Shown: in pieces, positions 12,121-23,114 of the stretch
How the letters are laid out: each line of letters starts with the position of its first letter
How positions within the stretch are numbered: the first letter of the stretch is position 1
Source: Lumnitzera littorea
Lineage: Eukaryota; Streptophyta; Magnoliopsida; Myrtales; Combretaceae
Assembly (NCBI GenBank): GCA_024138015.1
Contig: JAMXBB010000010.1
Span: 46,526,286 to 46,590,285 of the forward strand
DNA: 64,000 nt
Reading direction: 5' to 3'
Position numbers and translations under genes: made by a program
The notes under the pieces: model-generated
The model's database searches: none
Seen by the model: only the letters and a program-made list of their open reading frames with translations
What the model was told of the DNA's origin: nothing

Positions 12121-15100
12121 AGAACTTGTTAAAATAGAGTGTGTTACTCAAGAATCGGACTTGTGTACTATTAGCGATCATGCTCTTTTAGGCCACTCGT
12201 TGCCTTGTACCCTAAGATTTCAAGGACATATTAATAATCATGAAGTCACAATGCTTGTTGAATTAGGTAGTACCCATAATTTCCTACAATCACGACTCCT
12301 TAAACATTTGGGCTTATCCATATAGGCTACCCTACGTTTTCATGTGATGATAGGCAATGGGAGTACTATGGCTTATGACAACCAATGTATAGGTGTTTCC
12401 TTCTATATTCATGGTTCATGTTTTGAGGAAAATTTTTATATTCTACCTATTTAAGGGGCTGATATTGTGCTTGGTGTTCAATGGCTTCAAAGTTTAGGGT
12501 CTATCACTATTGATTATAGTTCCCTTATTATGGATTTTTCGTGTCAAGGGATGGTTGTGTCTTTCCAAGGTGATCATGTCCCTACTATTTCTCTCATCTC
12601 CAATCATCAATTACGACACCTTATCAAGAATGATGCAGTTGTCTCTTTTTTGCATATGGTGGCTCAACCAGTTTCTTTGCAATCATTAGAGACTACTACT
12701 AGCAATAACTTACTTAAGGAGTTGTTGGATAGTTTCTCCCGTATTTTTTAGACATTGTCATCATTGCTACCTCTTTGAGGCATGCAACATTGTATTCATT
12801 TAACTATAAGTACATCTCATGTTATCAAATCGTATCACTACCCTTACTTTTAGAAGGGAGAAATTGAGAAACAAGTACGTGACATGTTAGCTTAAGAGAT
12901 AATTCAACGGCGTACAAGTACTTTTTCTTCACCTGTACTTTTAGTCAAGAAGCAAGATGGTACATGCCATTTTTGAATTGATTATCATGCACTTAATTAA
13001 GTCACTATTAAGGATGGGTTTCTTATTCCAACTATTGATGAACTTTTGGATGAACTTCATGGGTCTTATATTTTTTCTAAGCTAGATCTGCGTTTTAGAC
13101 ATCATCAAATTAGGATGCATCTTGAGGATATCCATAAAACCACATTTCGCACTCATGAGGGTCACTATGAGTTCCTTATTATGCCTTTTGGATTGAGTTA
13201 TGTTCCTACTAATTTTCAATCCATTATGAGTAGGCTTTTCTAACCTTATTTATGCAAGTTTGTGATTATGTTTTTCGATGATATCTTGGTATACAGTAGT
13301 TCCCTTATTAATCACTTATCTCACCTTACGATTATGTTACAGACACTTCTTGGAAATAATTTTTTTTCTTAAAGAGAGTAAGTGTCTTTTTGGGCAATCC
13401 TCTATCGAGTATTTGGGCCATATAGTCTCTTTCCAAGGGGTGAGTTTGAAACCCACAAAGGTAGCTGCTATCACACAATGGCAAGCTCCTCAAAACATCA
13501 AACAACTTAGAGCTTTCTTGGGTCTCTCAGGGTATTATAAGCGATTTGTTAAGGGTTATGCTTCTCTCACTAGTCCCTTAACAGATATGTTACAAAAAGA
13601 CAACTTTGAGTAAACATCTTCAACAGTAGAAGCTTTTGAAGCATTAAGGCATTCCCTCACTCGTACTCTTATTCTAGCCTTACTTGATTTTACAAAGTAA
13701 TTCATTGTTGAAATGGATGCTTCTAGGCAAGGCATTGGAGTGGTGTTGTTACAGGGTAAACACCCTATTGCTTATTTTACCAAAAAAAAAAAAAAAAAAA
13801 AACTGCCTATTCACTTACAAAAAGTATCTGCTTATGTAAGGGAACTTTATACTATCATAGAGGCTGTGCGCAAGTGGCACCAATATTTACTAAGCTCTCA
13901 TTTTCTTATTTGAACTAACCATCGGAGTCTAAAGGAGATATTGAATCAAGTGATTCAAACCCTTTAGTAGCAAAAGTACCTCTCTGAGTTACTAAGCTAT
14001 AATTATACCATAGTGCATAAGGTAAGTAAACACAATACGGTCTGACTCTTTATCAAGACAGTTTGATGGTGAGTGCTCTTATTTAGGGATATCTGCACCA
14101 TGTTTCAAGTTGCTTGACACATTGAAACGAGAGTACTCTTCCCTTCCTCAATTTTGAAAACGCCTTTCTAACTTGAATTAAGGAGTAATGTTGAAATGGC
14201 CTCTTTTATGGAAGAATGGTTTTTTATATTTTAACCAATGGTTGTTTTGCTACCTCAATCTTCCTTAATTCTCTCTTTACTAGTTGAGCACCATTCCACT
14301 TCTTGCTCGGGTCACTTTAGTCTCCTTAAAACTTATAAGAAGTTGATGTTGCATTTTATTAGGAAGGTATAAGGGAGTAGGTTGCCATTTGTCAGTAACA
14401 TAAATATTCTACATGTTTACCTACTGGGCTTCTCTTCCCTCTCCTTACCCTTGATCGTATTTGGGAGGATATCAGCATGGATTCCATCTCTTGTCTTCTT
14501 AAGTCATAAAGCTACATAGTTATTTTTGTGGTTGTTGATCGTCTTTTTGAATATTATCATTTGGATGCCTTCAATACTCATTACATAGCAATTAAAGTTG
14601 ATACTTTATACTTACAAATGGTTATTAAGCTTCATGGCTTCCCTTGTACTATTGTCAGCGATAGAGACTCTGTTTTCATGAGAAAAATTTGGAAGGAGCT
14701 GTTTACTTTGAGTGGTACGACACTTTCCATGTCTAGTGCCTATCATTCTCAAAGTGATGGTTAAAATGAGTTACTTAATAGGACCATCCAATAGTATCTT
14801 AGGAGCTTTGTCATGGATTTTCCTTCTATATGGGTTAAATTCCTTCCTTAGGTAGAGTTTGCCTATAATAGGTCATTTCATGAGGGAGCTCATTTTACTC
14901 CCTTTGAGATAGTCTATAGCTGTTCCCCACCTACTATTCCTTCTTATGCTAAAGGTACTTCTACAATTGAAGCTGATGACTTTGATTTAGTGTCTCGAGA
15001 TCAAGCTTTGCATGCTTTACATAATCATTTGGCTTAGGCTCAAGCTAAAATGAAGCATTTTGTTGACAAGCACAGGATCGAGGTGATTTTTAACCTTAGA

Positions 15101-15600
15101 GACATGGCGTTTGTCCATCTCCAACGCTACAAACAAATGTTCCTTTGACAAAATGTTGGCCATAAGCTTTCTAAGCGTTACTATGGGCCTTATTAAGTTT
15201 TGCAAAGGATAGGCTATAATTTTGATGAAATTGCTTTAACCCCCATGCTAAAATTCACAATATTTTTCATGTTTCTATCCTTAAAAATGCCTATGGTTTT
15301 TCTATTCCCTCTTTAGATCACCCTATGGACTCTTTTCAAATTTCTCCTTTACTCAGACCCTTGGGGATTTTGAACTACAGTATTATTTTTTGCAATAATC
15401 ACCCTATTTAGTAGGTTTTGGTCCAGTGGCAAGGATTACTACTAGAGGACACTAGTTGGGAAGATTGGGACTCTTTTTGTATGACCTACCTAGACAGTAA
15501 CCTTGAGGACAAGGTTGTTTTTCAAGACAAGGAGGCATTTACACACAGGAAAGCTAAACCGAGAAAAGTGCCTATATGGGACCAAGATTACATTGTAACG
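12121..15600 (+). pseudogene. pol of the chromodomain gypsy element (PR-RT-RH-INT-chromo)
   Basis: Protease: LVELGSTHNF at about 12255 (catalytic Asp of the D-S/T-G triad replaced by Glu) and ADIVLGVQWL at about 12460. RT: LVKKQDGT at about 12945, SKLDLRFRHHQIR at about 13075, MPFGL at about 13180 and FFDDILVYSS at about 13270. RNase H: VEMDASRQGIGVVL at about 13705, followed by a 20-base A run at 13782-13801 that has replaced part of the YFSK-type motif. Integrase: about 14280-15000, including IVSDRDSVF and SAYHSQSDG. C-terminus: about 15400-15520 reads as a chromodomain-like segment, VQWQG-x-TSWEDW, ending NLEDKV. Stops and frame changes are frequent. Confidence 0.85.
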
Positions 15601-16111
15601 TGGCAGCTTTTGTACAAATATGCACTAGATCTAACGGACTACAGTTGTAACCAATAGAAAAATAGCAGATGTAATAATAAAAGAGCTAGGAATAATTGAA
15701 AAATGTATAGCATACGATTTAGACAGATAGTATAAAAGAGAATGCAGTAATAGTAGGAAGGGAGTTCATCCCTTGAGAAAATTTGGTGTCTTCCTCTTTC
15801 CCTCCCTTTCTTAGAGTTCGGCCAACTTGAATAGGCTAGAATAGTGGATACCTCGCACCAACAAAACAAGGGAAAGTTAGTTATGTAACAAACCATAAAG
15901 ATAAACATGAGAGATAGAGAGAAGATCTGGGTATGGATCTCACATGGAGACCAAACCCTAGATTGTAAAAAAATAAGGAAAACATACCAAACTGAGAACC
16001 TGAGAGAGAGAGAGAGAGAGAGAGAAAAGATATGAGTAAAAGATAAGGAGATATTTGAAATATAGAACCCTAGTGAAGTATAAGGGGCTGGGCCTTAGTG
16101 TGGGCCTAACA
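15594..16111 (+). repeat. 3' LTR of the chromodomain gypsy element
   Basis: It probably starts at TGTAACG (15594), shortly after the chromodomain-like tail, and ends at CCTAACA (16111). Bases 15891-16111 repeat the 5' LTR end directly. A GA microsatellite at about 15991-16025 is expanded compared with the 5' copy. The 5' limit is inferred from the TG terminus because the matching part of the 5' LTR is inverted. Confidence 0.65.
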
Positions 16112-16650
16112 ACAATTAGAGGCATTTAGAGAGAGTGGAATAAGCAAATATTTCATCCTAAAGTTGCCAATGAGAATAGCTTAGGGAAATTTTGGATGGA
16201 AGCGAACGAATGATGGGCAATACAAAGGTTTTTAAAGCTAAAAGCTTAGAGGAGGCAATATCCAAAATACCTGTGGAGGTCAGGTCAAAATTAATTGTGA
16301 TGGGACAATGAAAGAACATGGAAATGAGGCAGGAATTGGAGAGCTATGTACAGACAGTGATGGTTAAGTTCTTGGTGGGCATTGTAAACCACTAAGGATG
16401 AACTCGCAATTAGAAATGGAAATCTAGGCAATAGAAGAAGTTCTACTGTTAGCGATTGAACTTAAGAGGGATCGGTTCATTATAGAGGTGGATTCCTAGC
16501 AAGCAATTGAATGGATCACCAACTCACAAATGGACTTTTAACATCTGCCTCCTGGCTCTTCGTGATTGTACAAGTCTAAGCCTTAAGGCTTTATTTATTC
16601 TTGTTTTTTTCCTTGCCAATTTTATATTTTTGCATTTTAATATTATTTCG
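16112..16650 (+). pseudogene. LINE RNase H fragment, continuation after the gypsy insertion
   Basis: Directly after the gypsy 3' LTR the translation reads as the C-terminal RNase H of plant L1 elements: KINCDGTMKEHGNEAGIG (about 16288-16345), a LGGHCKPL segment, an EAL-type helix, and EVDS-x-QAIEWI (about 16480-16520). This domain normally follows zf-RVT in ORF2, so it completes the LINE broken off at 10630. Roughly 100 residues between the two domains seem to be missing. The 3' end, with T-rich untranslated sequence, fades out near 16650 and no clear A tail is seen. Confidence 0.75.
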
Positions 16651-16659
16651 TTGATTGAT

Positions 16660-17016
16660 TATTATTGATGAATTATAATCTAATATGCGTCTCTTATTAG
16701 TAGTGACACAAGGAGTAATAAAATACATATACGCAAAATGTTAAAAATGAAAGCGTAGACATGCAAAATGACTAACGATGAAAACTTGAGTACGTTGAGT
16801 GAGATATACCATAAATATTTTGATAAAACAATCCAGTTTATTATATACAAATCATAGTCTAATATGTGTTTCCTACTATAATGACATGTGCTAGTTAGAT
16901 ATAAACACATAAAATGCTAAAAATGAAAATATAGCTTTGCAAAGTGACATATGATAAAAACCGCATATGTAAAGTGAGATATGCTGTAAATATTTTGATA
17001 AAGCAATCCAGTTCTC
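16660..17016. repeat. 179 bp tandem duplication
   Basis: Two adjacent diverged units. CTAATATG at 16680 recurs at 16859, and both units end in a matching ATAAATATTTTGATAAA-CAATCCAGTT phrase, giving a period of about 179 bp. There is no coding signal. A third unit is not visible after 17016. Confidence 0.75.
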
Positions 17017-18535
17017 AAATATCTACACCAACAACGTGCAGATCATACTGATCTCATGCAAAAATCATGTCATTTATAAAGGTAACTCAATCCATATCCT
17101 TGAGATGAATATCAAATAGAGCAGGTTTAGCCATAATTTTCCATAAAAATCCTAATTGGATTAGCTTTTGTTTAACAGATAAAAATAAATCCTATATATA
17201 TATATATATATTTGAGCTTCCAATATTAATCAAAGTATTATACTCATATTTATGGCGGTATGCTTTTGGATACCTTCTACCATTTCAAGCGTTTCTGGCG
17301 ATGGTCAAATATATAGTTGGTGAATGTTTCGCCGTCTTATACCTACATATGAAATGACAATATGCACATTGTTGTCTTCTCCGTAACTAAAATGCTTTGA
17401 ACCAAAAGAAACGTACCTTGAATGCGTCAATAGTTCCTTTATAAGCGAAAACAAACACTCAATTTTTTTCCTGCACGACTTCCAGTGCTTGTAGATACGA
17501 AAGGACTTGTAAATATATGAAGTATCAAATTAACCAAAGTTTTGATTATGGAATATTGTCGACTAAAGTGTCAAATATAGTTTTAACCCCTATGCTTGTT
17601 TTTGTAACTAAAATCACATGTCAAAGCGTAAATAAAAAACATTTAATTTCCATTAATATCGAATTAGTTGTCGTGTACTTGTAAATATAAGTGAGATATT
17701 AATTGAGGAATTTTGTATATTATCGAGTAATTTCGTAATTAAGACATTCAAGTGTTTATCAATCAATCCAAGGGTAAAGCATTTTTATATTGAAAAACTA
17801 CACAAAAATTATGAAATGTGAAACCTCGAAATAGAAAGTTTATGGTGATATGGAAATAAAAAAGAATAATAATTAGTTAAACCTATATAAGGCAAAAAAT
17901 TTTATTGGGCTGAAAAAAGAAAAAAGAAATGTGAAGGTTTACTATGGTTTGGTAGGTGAAACCGTCCAATCCATAATTTGACCATTAAAATTCTTATTGT
18001 TTTAACTTTTACAGTTATCTTGACGTTAAGATAATAGGCTGTGACAATCTCGAAATGTGAAAACCTGAAATAAAGTTTATGATACAACTAATGAATCAAA
18101 CTATATGCACACATTCCTCCGAAGAAAAAAAAAAAAAGTGTGAGATGAATAATTGGGATGTGGCTCAAGCTAATTGACAATAAACATATCAATAATAAAT
18201 GATATAAAATGTGAAAGTATAAAAAATTGTAATATTTAGATTTATATTTTCAGCATATCAAAATGTGATGAAAATATAAGAAATTATAAAAAATTGAAAG
18301 ATGGTATATGATATTATTTATATTTAAATTGGTTAGAGCATATGAAAAGAACATGGAGTTGAATAATGGTGTTTTGAATTTGAAAACGTTAGTATTTATT
18401 AGTTTCTCTTTTTAATTATAATTTTTAGAAATATAACATTCTCGTAAAAATAAGATGTATTTGAAAAATAAGAAGCAAAACTATCCATATTAACATAGGC
18501 TAAAAATTGCTAATTAATAACACTAACAAAATGCC
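17017..18535. other. AT-rich intergenic DNA, no gene seen
   Basis: No coding similarity on either strand. It contains a TA run at about 17191-17210 and a short direct repeat: GAAATGTGAAACCTCGAAATAG near 17812 and CGAAATGTGAAAACCTGAAATA near 18050, each followed by AAGTTTATG. This could be the scar of an old small element. Confidence 0.5.
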
Positions 18536-18751
18536 AATAAATATAAAAGTAAGATTAAAAGTTTATGTTTTATGCATAAGAAAGATGTTTAAAAGGAATG
18601 TTGAGTCTAAAACTCAAGTCTTGTCTCATAGTGGCAATTTGTAAATAAATATAAAAATAAGACTTTTTGTTTACATTTTATGCATAAAAAATGTTTCAAA
18701 GGTTTTGGAGTCCAAAACTCATTTTTGTCTTAATAATAACATAACACATAA
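18536..18751. repeat. 108 bp tandem duplication
   Basis: AATAAATATAAAAGTAAGA at 18536 recurs as AATAAATATAAAAATAAGA at 18644. The later parts also match (TTATGCATAA, then AGTC-x-AAAACTCA). Two diverged copies sit head to tail with no reading frame. Confidence 0.7.
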
Positions 18752-19003
18752 ACCATTAATTCAATATGACATTTTTTAATTAAAACTTTATATTATGATT
18801 GAAATTAATATTAATACTCTAATTCTTTTAGCCATGACATAAATGGGAACAAATTCGTAATCATATCCACAAAAAGTAGGAGGAGATGTAATATGGGTAA
18901 AATGTAAATAAATCTTAAAAAGAATACTAAATGGTATATCTTAATGTGAAGTATTATTTCAAAGAGGCATGGGTCTAAAATAAGAGGTGATTGCTTAGTA
19001 CTA

Positions 19004-19048
<45 letters not shown>

Positions 19049-19199
19049 GGGTAAATCCTAACATTCATTAACTATTAGTAAAGTCTAGCCATATAAACTT
19101 GTAAAACAAAAACAGCAAAACAACAAAGAAAAACAATGTGAAACTATAACAGCTAGTTAATTGGGTTAAAAAATTCACTTAGTCAAGCATTGAACCAAA
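18752..19199. other. intergenic DNA with TA microsatellite
   Basis: No gene seen. An alternating TA tract interrupted by ACA units occupies about 19005-19047. It lies about 150 bp downstream, in LINE orientation, of the minus-strand LINE fragment. Confidence 0.6.
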
Positions 19200-21045
19200 C
19201 AATCATTAGAGTTTATAGAATTTAAAAGAAACTTTAGGACTTTCGGACCAACCATTCCATGGCCACATCTTTAGCTCTAATATCAATTCCTCAAAAGCCA
19301 ATGGAGTCCTACCTGACTTTACTAATCTCGCAGTTGAAAAATAGGTGGGTTATTTTCTCATCCTCTCTTCCATATAATGGATAGGTTGTATCTATGACCA
19401 TCCCTTGAGGTCACAATTTATCCTTAGTTGGTAACCTGTCCATTAGAATTTTTCAAAGAAGCATTTGAATACGTAGGTAAGTTAGGGTCTTCTAAATCCA
19501 TTCCTAAGGTTAGCTTACAATCTCTTCCTACTTAGATTTGCTCAAGTGCTCATAAGTAACTTTGCTTGTAAGGTGTTTACTGACTTCATCCAGCCAATAA
19601 AATAAGTTCTCATCCTGGCTATTCTCTTCGATAGTGATCGTCATACACGTGCTAATATCATGATCAATAAGGTGTCCAATTACGTCCACCTTTTAGCATC
19701 TCACACCATTCCAGACCAATGTATTGTTAATACGTAATCAAATTTATTAAGTGATCTAACTACCCATGACATCACTCTTCCCAAAGTAGCACACTCATTT
19801 GACCAAAGTTTTACCATTCTTCCGTTATGAATCTTCACTCTAGCATTTTGATCCACCCAGTCCTTTCCCTTCCTTAGGGCTTTATAGAATGCGAACCCCT
19901 TCTTTGTTTTTTGACATCCTTCCCTTAATCGGTATTTTCCTTTGAGCACCTCCACTCATAAGACTTTCTTTTTCTCCACTTCCTAGGCGAGTTTGTAGAA
20001 GTTCACTTTGTTCCTTCTTAACACATCAACTAATCCTAATCACTGTTTACTCTTGATCGCTTTAATTTGTTCTAGCTAATCCAGTGCAATTTGCGGCATT
20101 CTTTTGAGGATCCCCATATAAAATCCCTATGTATTCTTTTTAGATTGTTAACAAGGGGTTTCGACAAGGGTATAGCTTATGAATAGTAGATTGAAATGCT
20201 CTTTATAATGGAACTTGTTAAAAGTCAACGCCCCTCCATACTTAACACATAAGCTTTCTAACTAGGTAACTTCTTGCCCATCTTTTCTAGAATGAAGTCT
20301 AGATTAGATTTTTTTTATGCATTCCCCCTCCTTCATTAGTAGTCCTAAGTACTTCCCAGACTAGCATTTAGGTATATACCAAAGATATCACAAATTTGTT
20401 TCTTACAATCTTGTCTAGCATTTCTTGAGAATACAATGTAAGATTTTTCATAGTTAACTTTTTGTCCCAAAATAGATCTAAACTCCTCTATTGCCTTCAT
20501 CATGCAACTTGCATTTTCTTCCATTACCTCCTTGATCAACACAATGTCATTTGCAAATAATAGATGGGAAAGACTCGATTTTGATTGCCCTATTTGGATG
20601 GGCTTCCATTCCTTCTCTTCCACTAATTAATGAATAAGTTAGCTAAACATATTCATCACAAGAATAAATAAGTAGGGAGAAAGTGGATCCCTTTGTTTGA
20701 GTCCTCTAGATACTTCAAAACCTTTTAATAAGGAACCATTGAAGATGATATGAAATGAAGTTGAATTCAGCTAAAAAGACATTAGTTTTAACCAAAGATT
20801 TGAGAAGTTCAAACTTTTAAGAGTTATGTAAACAAAATCCTACTCTACCCTATCATAAGCCTTTTCGAGGTCCAATTTTACCAGCATGTAATTTCTCTTT
20901 CCCCTCCTACTATTTAGGAGATGAAGAACTTTTTGAAATATAATCATATTATCTTATGCTACTCTTCTTGGGATAAAACTAGCTTGTTCTGGACTAATCA
21001 ACTCATCAACCAACCCTTCGGTCGATTTATAAGTAGTCTACTAAC
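19200..21045 (-). pseudogene. LINE ORF2 fragment (RT and zf-RVT), minus strand
   Basis: The minus strand carries LINE reverse transcriptase. In coding order: LVDELISPEQASFIP (about 20990-20950), VKLDLEKAYDRVE followed by a stop where Trp is expected (about 20880-20840), a GLKQ-DPLSPYLF segment (about 20700), LLFANDIVLI (about 20555-20525) and KVNYEKSYIVFS (about 20460-20420). Then come a GRMVKLWSNE segment (about 19820) and a zf-RVT-like tail to about 19240. In the catalytic box the first Asp of FADD is Asn. The fragment is truncated at 21045 by the LTR of gypsy element A. ORF1 on the same strand at 36211-38335 may belong to the same insertion. Confidence 0.8.
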
Positions 21046-21737
21046 TGATGTGCCTAGGAGCTCAATTATCACTAGGATTTACTATAGTAGATTCTAACAA
21101 ATGGGTCGCTTGAAATATTGAAGAAAAATAGAGTAAGTAGGTCTATGAACTAACTAAAGTAATTGACATGAAGCTGCTCGGAGGATATGACATACTCATG
21201 AACACAAAACGACTTGACACTTCACTTGACATAATGCATAAGTTGTTGTCAAGGTCTATGCACCATTAATCCTGAGTTACTCGGCAAGATTAGATAAGAG
21301 TGTATAAAAATGACTTGGAGAGAGTTGTCTTGCAAGAACAAAATATTCAATGTCTATTTTTGAAGTAAGATGATTCCGGCTTACAAGGAAAATTGACTAT
21401 TTATAATAAGTCCCTAAAGCTGCAATATAAATGAAGAAATTACAAAAAGGCATATGAAAGGAAAATTCCTAGTACATATGAAAAAAGGGTAAAATGGACA
21501 AATGACGAAAAAGGAAAGAATAGTATAGTATCAAGTGGAATGGATAAGTGGCAGCATAACATTACATAGATTCTCTAATTACAGTAAGCGAAAAGAATCA
21601 AGATGTTGCAATAATAAGGAGGTTGAGACTAAAAGTGATGCTGAGAGAACAAAAAGGATGCTAAGAGAGCAGCACTTAGCAATGGTGAGGGTAGCTTACA
21701 TTACTTAGCAAAGACTCCCGGTAGTAGCAAAGTCAAA
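21046..21737 (-). repeat. 3' LTR of minus-strand gypsy element A
   Basis: Non-coding DNA between the LINE break at 21045 and the stop of element A's pol. On the plus strand the outer end reads TGATGTGCC, suitable for an LTR terminus. A TATAAATA box lies on the minus strand at 21398-21405. No second copy of this LTR is in the window, so the inner limit is unproven. In the related element B the LTR starts within the end of pol, and the same may be true here. Confidence 0.55.
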
Positions 21738-22058
21738 TCACTCGACATAGTCTTCGGCTAGGGAATAGTTGGCATTGGCACTAGAGAGGGAATAGAGCTG
21801 GGTGTAACGTTCTGGCATTATCAAGGAGTTTAGCCATCTTCCTTCTACATAGAGTTTCTCATCATCGGCAGGTTGATGAGAAAGAATTCTTCTGGTGAGG
21901 GACCGGAGGCCTCGGAGTTGTGCACGAGTAAGAGGACTAGTAGTTAAGAACTCATTAGTTCTCCGGGGTTGTTGAAGATTTGCCCTCAAATCTTGGCCCT
22001 CTTCTTCATTAGGTACATAAGGTATCAAATTAGCCACATTAAAAGTAATAGATACATC
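21738..22058 (-). pseudogene. pol C-terminus of gypsy element A (distal part)
   Basis: The open minus-strand frame begins with YDVS and a TFNVANLIPY motif, the conserved integrase C-terminal tail of plant gypsy elements. A polar stretch with SPLTRAQLRGLRSL follows, ending at a stop at about 21735. It is the continuation of the integrase at 26226-27745, from which it is separated by the insertion of element B. Confidence 0.8.
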
Positions 22059-22063
22059 ATACT
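22059..22063 (+). repeat. 5 bp target-site duplication of element B (left copy)
   Basis: ATACT immediately precedes the TGATGGAAATC start of the 5' LTR. ATACC follows the 3' LTR at 26221-26225. Four of five bases agree, and the difference is a C/T transition. Removing element B and one copy brings the two parts of element A's pol into one continuous frame, which supports these limits. Confidence 0.75.
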
Positions 22064-22944
22064 TGATGGAAATCATGCTACCGAACAACTATCCCGTAGC
22101 CGAGCCCAAGGATTAGAGAGACTAGCAAGACGAATCCTCCTGTTCCACTCGACTCATGTAGAGGCCGAGTATCTCCTTACCGACCCATTCGACTTACCAA
22201 ATTGAGTGACTGCCTATTTCTTGCGTGTCTTATGCCGACAAGCGAGAGGTCGAGACAATAGTCCATCTTCATTCTCTCGTACGCCTGGTCAATTTCTTAT
22301 TCGGCCATACCCCTGCTGAGATGTTGAGAGAAAGAGCTCAAATTGACCATGTCACCCTTGCTCGGACAAGCAAGTTATTCATACTCTTTGTTCGCATCTT
22401 CCAATGGCATCACCAATGTAGTCTCACCATGTGTACAGTATCATGTGTAGAATCTATTGCACCAATGATTGCTTTCCTTATATATTCATTTTTATCCCTT
22501 TGTATCTTGTATATTACTTCCTTAAGAAATGCCATTTTTGTTTTCTCCTTTTTAGGCAAGTTACCTTAACTTATGAGTATTAATACCCTTATAATTGTAG
22601 CTATAAGGAGTCATAGAGATTATCCTTAATACACTTATGTATTTCCTGCTTTGCATAAACATTACTTGTTTACTCTCAGCATCATTCTTATCCTAACCCT
22701 TGAGCAAGGCTTGGTGGTGAGTAACCTCACCAAATCGATTTGTATATCATATTGAATTGTGTTGTAAGTTCTTGAAAGTTCCATTGGTGCGTCATATCCA
22801 TTAGAGCTATTCATGAGTTTTTGCTTACCCTTGATTCGCATTCGCCCTTTCTTGAGGCTTTCTCCATTATTCCTTCCAAGCTTTTTGCAAGCTTAGATCC
22901 ACCCAATGACCAGCCTTGTTTGTTCTTGGTTATGGTCCACAACA
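22064..22944 (+). repeat. 5' LTR of element B
   Basis: 881 bp, starting TGATGGAAATC and ending TCCACAACA, aligned over its length with 25355-26220. Its first 140 bp carry a copy of the last codons of pol (NHATEQLSRSRAQGL to the stop at about 22205), because the LTR begins inside the end of the pol frame. The TATA position seen in the 3' copy is degraded here (TATTAAT near 22577). Confidence 0.8.
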
Positions 22945-22946
22945 TC

Positions 22947-22960
22947 TTAGTATCAGAGTG
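22947..22960 (+). promoter_or_regulatory. primer-binding site (initiator-Met tRNA type)
   Basis: TTAGTATCAGAGTG lies two to three bases after the 5' LTR. It closely matches the TGGTATCAGAGC site complementary to the initiator methionine tRNA 3' end used by many plant LTR retrotransposons. Confidence 0.75.
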
Positions 22961-23114
22961 GAGGTTTTGTTAGAGTCATTGGTTTCTCTGAAGTTCTATT
23001 TATACTATGTTCTACATGTGTAAAATAAAGCGAGTTACTATGTTCATTTGAGTAGCGTGTTGTTAACTATTGATTTCTTGAAGTGTTTGTGTGAGCTTTG
23101 AATTAGTGAAGAAA

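Larger units (their letters stand above)
10631..16111 (+). mobile_element. Ty3/gypsy chromodomain retrotransposon nested in a LINE
   Basis: A complete but dead element of about 5.5 kb: rearranged 5' LTR (10631-11030), primer-binding site, gag, protease, RT, RNase H, integrase, chromodomain-like C-terminus, 3' LTR (about 15594-16111). The PR-RT-RH-INT order defines Ty3/gypsy, and the terminal chromo-like segment points to a chromovirus-like lineage. It sits between the zf-RVT and RNase H parts of one LINE. No convincing 5 bp target duplication is visible, perhaps because the 5' end was rearranged. Confidence 0.85.

Noticed and set aside
19005..19047. TA tract as a replication origin or cruciform of interest
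   Set aside because: An ordinary microsatellite; nothing else nearby supports a role.
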